Positions 63,301 through 64,000 of a stretch of DNA of 64,000 nucleotides are shown here, in pieces. How positions within the stretch are numbered: the stretch's first letter is position 1; each line of letters begins with the position of its first letter. Made by a program: the position numbers and the translations under genes. The notes below the pieces were generated by a model. It had not been told where the DNA came from and ran no database searches. It was given only the letters and a program-made list of their open reading frames with translations. Source of the stretch: Roseomonas sp. (lineage in GTDB: Bacteria > Pseudomonadota > Alphaproteobacteria > Acetobacterales > Acetobacteraceae); contig JADCER010000008.1 of the NCBI GenBank assembly GCA_020249925.1, forward strand, positions 1 through 64,000. Direction: 5' to 3'.

Positions 63301-64000
63301 TCAGCCCTTCGTCGCGTTGCGGCGACGGACAATAAATCCATCGGACCGCTTGTTATGGCGCGTCTTCGCACCCTTGGTCGGCTTGCCCCATGGCGTCACC
63401 GGATGGCGACCACCAGAGGTACGGCCTTCACCACCACCATGCGGGTGGTCAATCGGGTTCATGGCAACGCCGCGGTTATGCGGCTTGCGGCCCAGCCAAC
63501 GATTACGGCCAGCCTTGCCCAGCTGCTGGTTGCTATTGTCGGGGTTGGACACCGCACCGATGGATGCCATGCATTCCGCACGGATCAGGCGCAGTTCACC
63601 AGACATCAGCTTCACCTGCGCATAGCCGGCATCCTTGCCGACCAACTGCGCAAAAGTGCCGGCAGAGCGCGCGATCTTGCCGCCAGCACCCGGCTTCATT
63701 TCGATATTGTGGATGATGGTACCCACCGGAATGGCCGCCATCGGCATCGCATTGCCCGGCTTGATATCCGCGCGTTCCGCCGCCACCACCGTATCACCCG
63801 CCTTCAGGCGCTGCGGCGCGATGATGTAGGAAAGCTCCCCATCCTCATACTTCACCAGCGCGATAAAGGCCGTGCGGTTCGGGTCATATTCCAAACGCTC
63901 AACCGTCGCTGGCACGCCAAACTTGTCGCGGCGCTTGAAGTCCACGATGCGATAGGACTGCTTATGTCCGCCGCCGCGGAAGCGCGAGGTGATGCGCCCG
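63301..64000 (-). CDS. rplB: 50S ribosomal protein L2, 3' part (5' end beyond window)
   Basis: The frame is open to the last base and encodes roughly the last 233 residues of L2, from [26 protein letters not shown] to the C-terminus. [25 protein letters not shown] is the conserved peptidyl-transferase loop, with its essential His. The N-terminus lies outside. Confidence 0.97.
   Translation of the reverse strand, partial: GRITSRFRGGGHKQSYRIVDFKRRDKFGVPATVERLEYDPNRTAFIALVKYEDGELSYIIAPQRLKAGDTVVAAERADIKPGNAMPMAAIPVGTIIHNIEMKPGAGGKIARSAGTFAQLVGKDAGYAQVKLMSGELRLIRAECMASIGAVSNPDNSNQQLGKAGRNRWLGRKPHNRGVAMNPIDHPHGGGEGRTSGGRHPVTPWGKPTKGAKTRHNKRSDGFIVRRRNATKG

Overview
The window is GC-rich, densely packed bacterial chromosome with alphaproteobacterial gene order. 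It has the canonical S10-spc-alpha ribosomal block with secY and adk, hemD next to a mitofilin/HemX-like gene and a zinc-ribbon hemY, acnA next to ccmAB, and several Bug-type (tripartite tricarboxylate) periplasmic receptors without their membrane subunits. This combination fits Acetobacteraceae of the Roseomonas type. That assignment is an inference from gene content and style, because no rRNA is present.

Layout. 1-642: partial outer-membrane beta-barrel gene. 643-2070: non-coding DNA, then the remains of an ABC importer operon (permease tail fused by deletion to an ATPase tail). 2077-7459: a small inositol-catabolism locus (phosphatase, SDR, iolG on the minus strand; iolD, iolE on the plus strand) with a candidate operator between the divergent arms. 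7463-9267: rlmJ and gpsA. 9396-13200: a coupled three-gene operon of a two-TM sensor-like protein, a sensor-MFS fusion and a periplasmic binding protein. 13199-13436: two 119-bp tandem hairpin repeats. 13518-16618: hemD, HemX-like, HemY. 16687-21624: RraA-like aldolase, amidohydrolase, nitroreductase, dihydroorotase, a 53-bp tandem hairpin array and a threonine/serine dehydratase. 21631-25782: nrdB and nrdA separated by a Bug receptor gene, each nrd gene preceded by its own pair of NrdR-like boxes. 25963-31348: second Bug receptor, RlmD/TrmA-type RNA methyltransferase, glutaryl-CoA dehydrogenase, DEAD-box helicase. 31560-34150: an alpha/beta hydrolase, a foreign-looking MFS gene, and a headless second copy of the hydrolase.

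34207-45819: acnA, ccmAB and a run of accessory metabolic genes (VOC protein, DMT exporter, ICL/PEP-mutase family lyase, nitroreductase, two luciferase-like monooxygenases, tandem-hotdog thioesterase). 45950-47760: an AT-rich island with a DUF262 protein and an overlapping HEPN protein, likely a defence or toxin-type pair. 47857-52039: crcB, rarA, cyclase-family hydrolase, third Bug receptor and a small secreted protein. 52094-64000: rplQ, rpoA, rpsK, rpsM, adk, secY, rplO, rpmD, rpsE, rplR, rplF, rpsH, rpsN, rplE, rplX, rplN, rpsQ, rpmC, rplP, rpsC, rplV, rpsS and the 3' part of rplB, all on the minus strand.

The most interesting items are the sensor/sensor-MFS/binding-protein operon, the DUF262-HEPN island, the two hairpin repeat families that share a GAT-TCA bulge and a GANTC site, the duplicated NrdR box pairs around an interrupted nrdAB locus, and the MFS cassette between duplicated hydrolase halves. 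No tRNA, rRNA or CRISPR array was seen.
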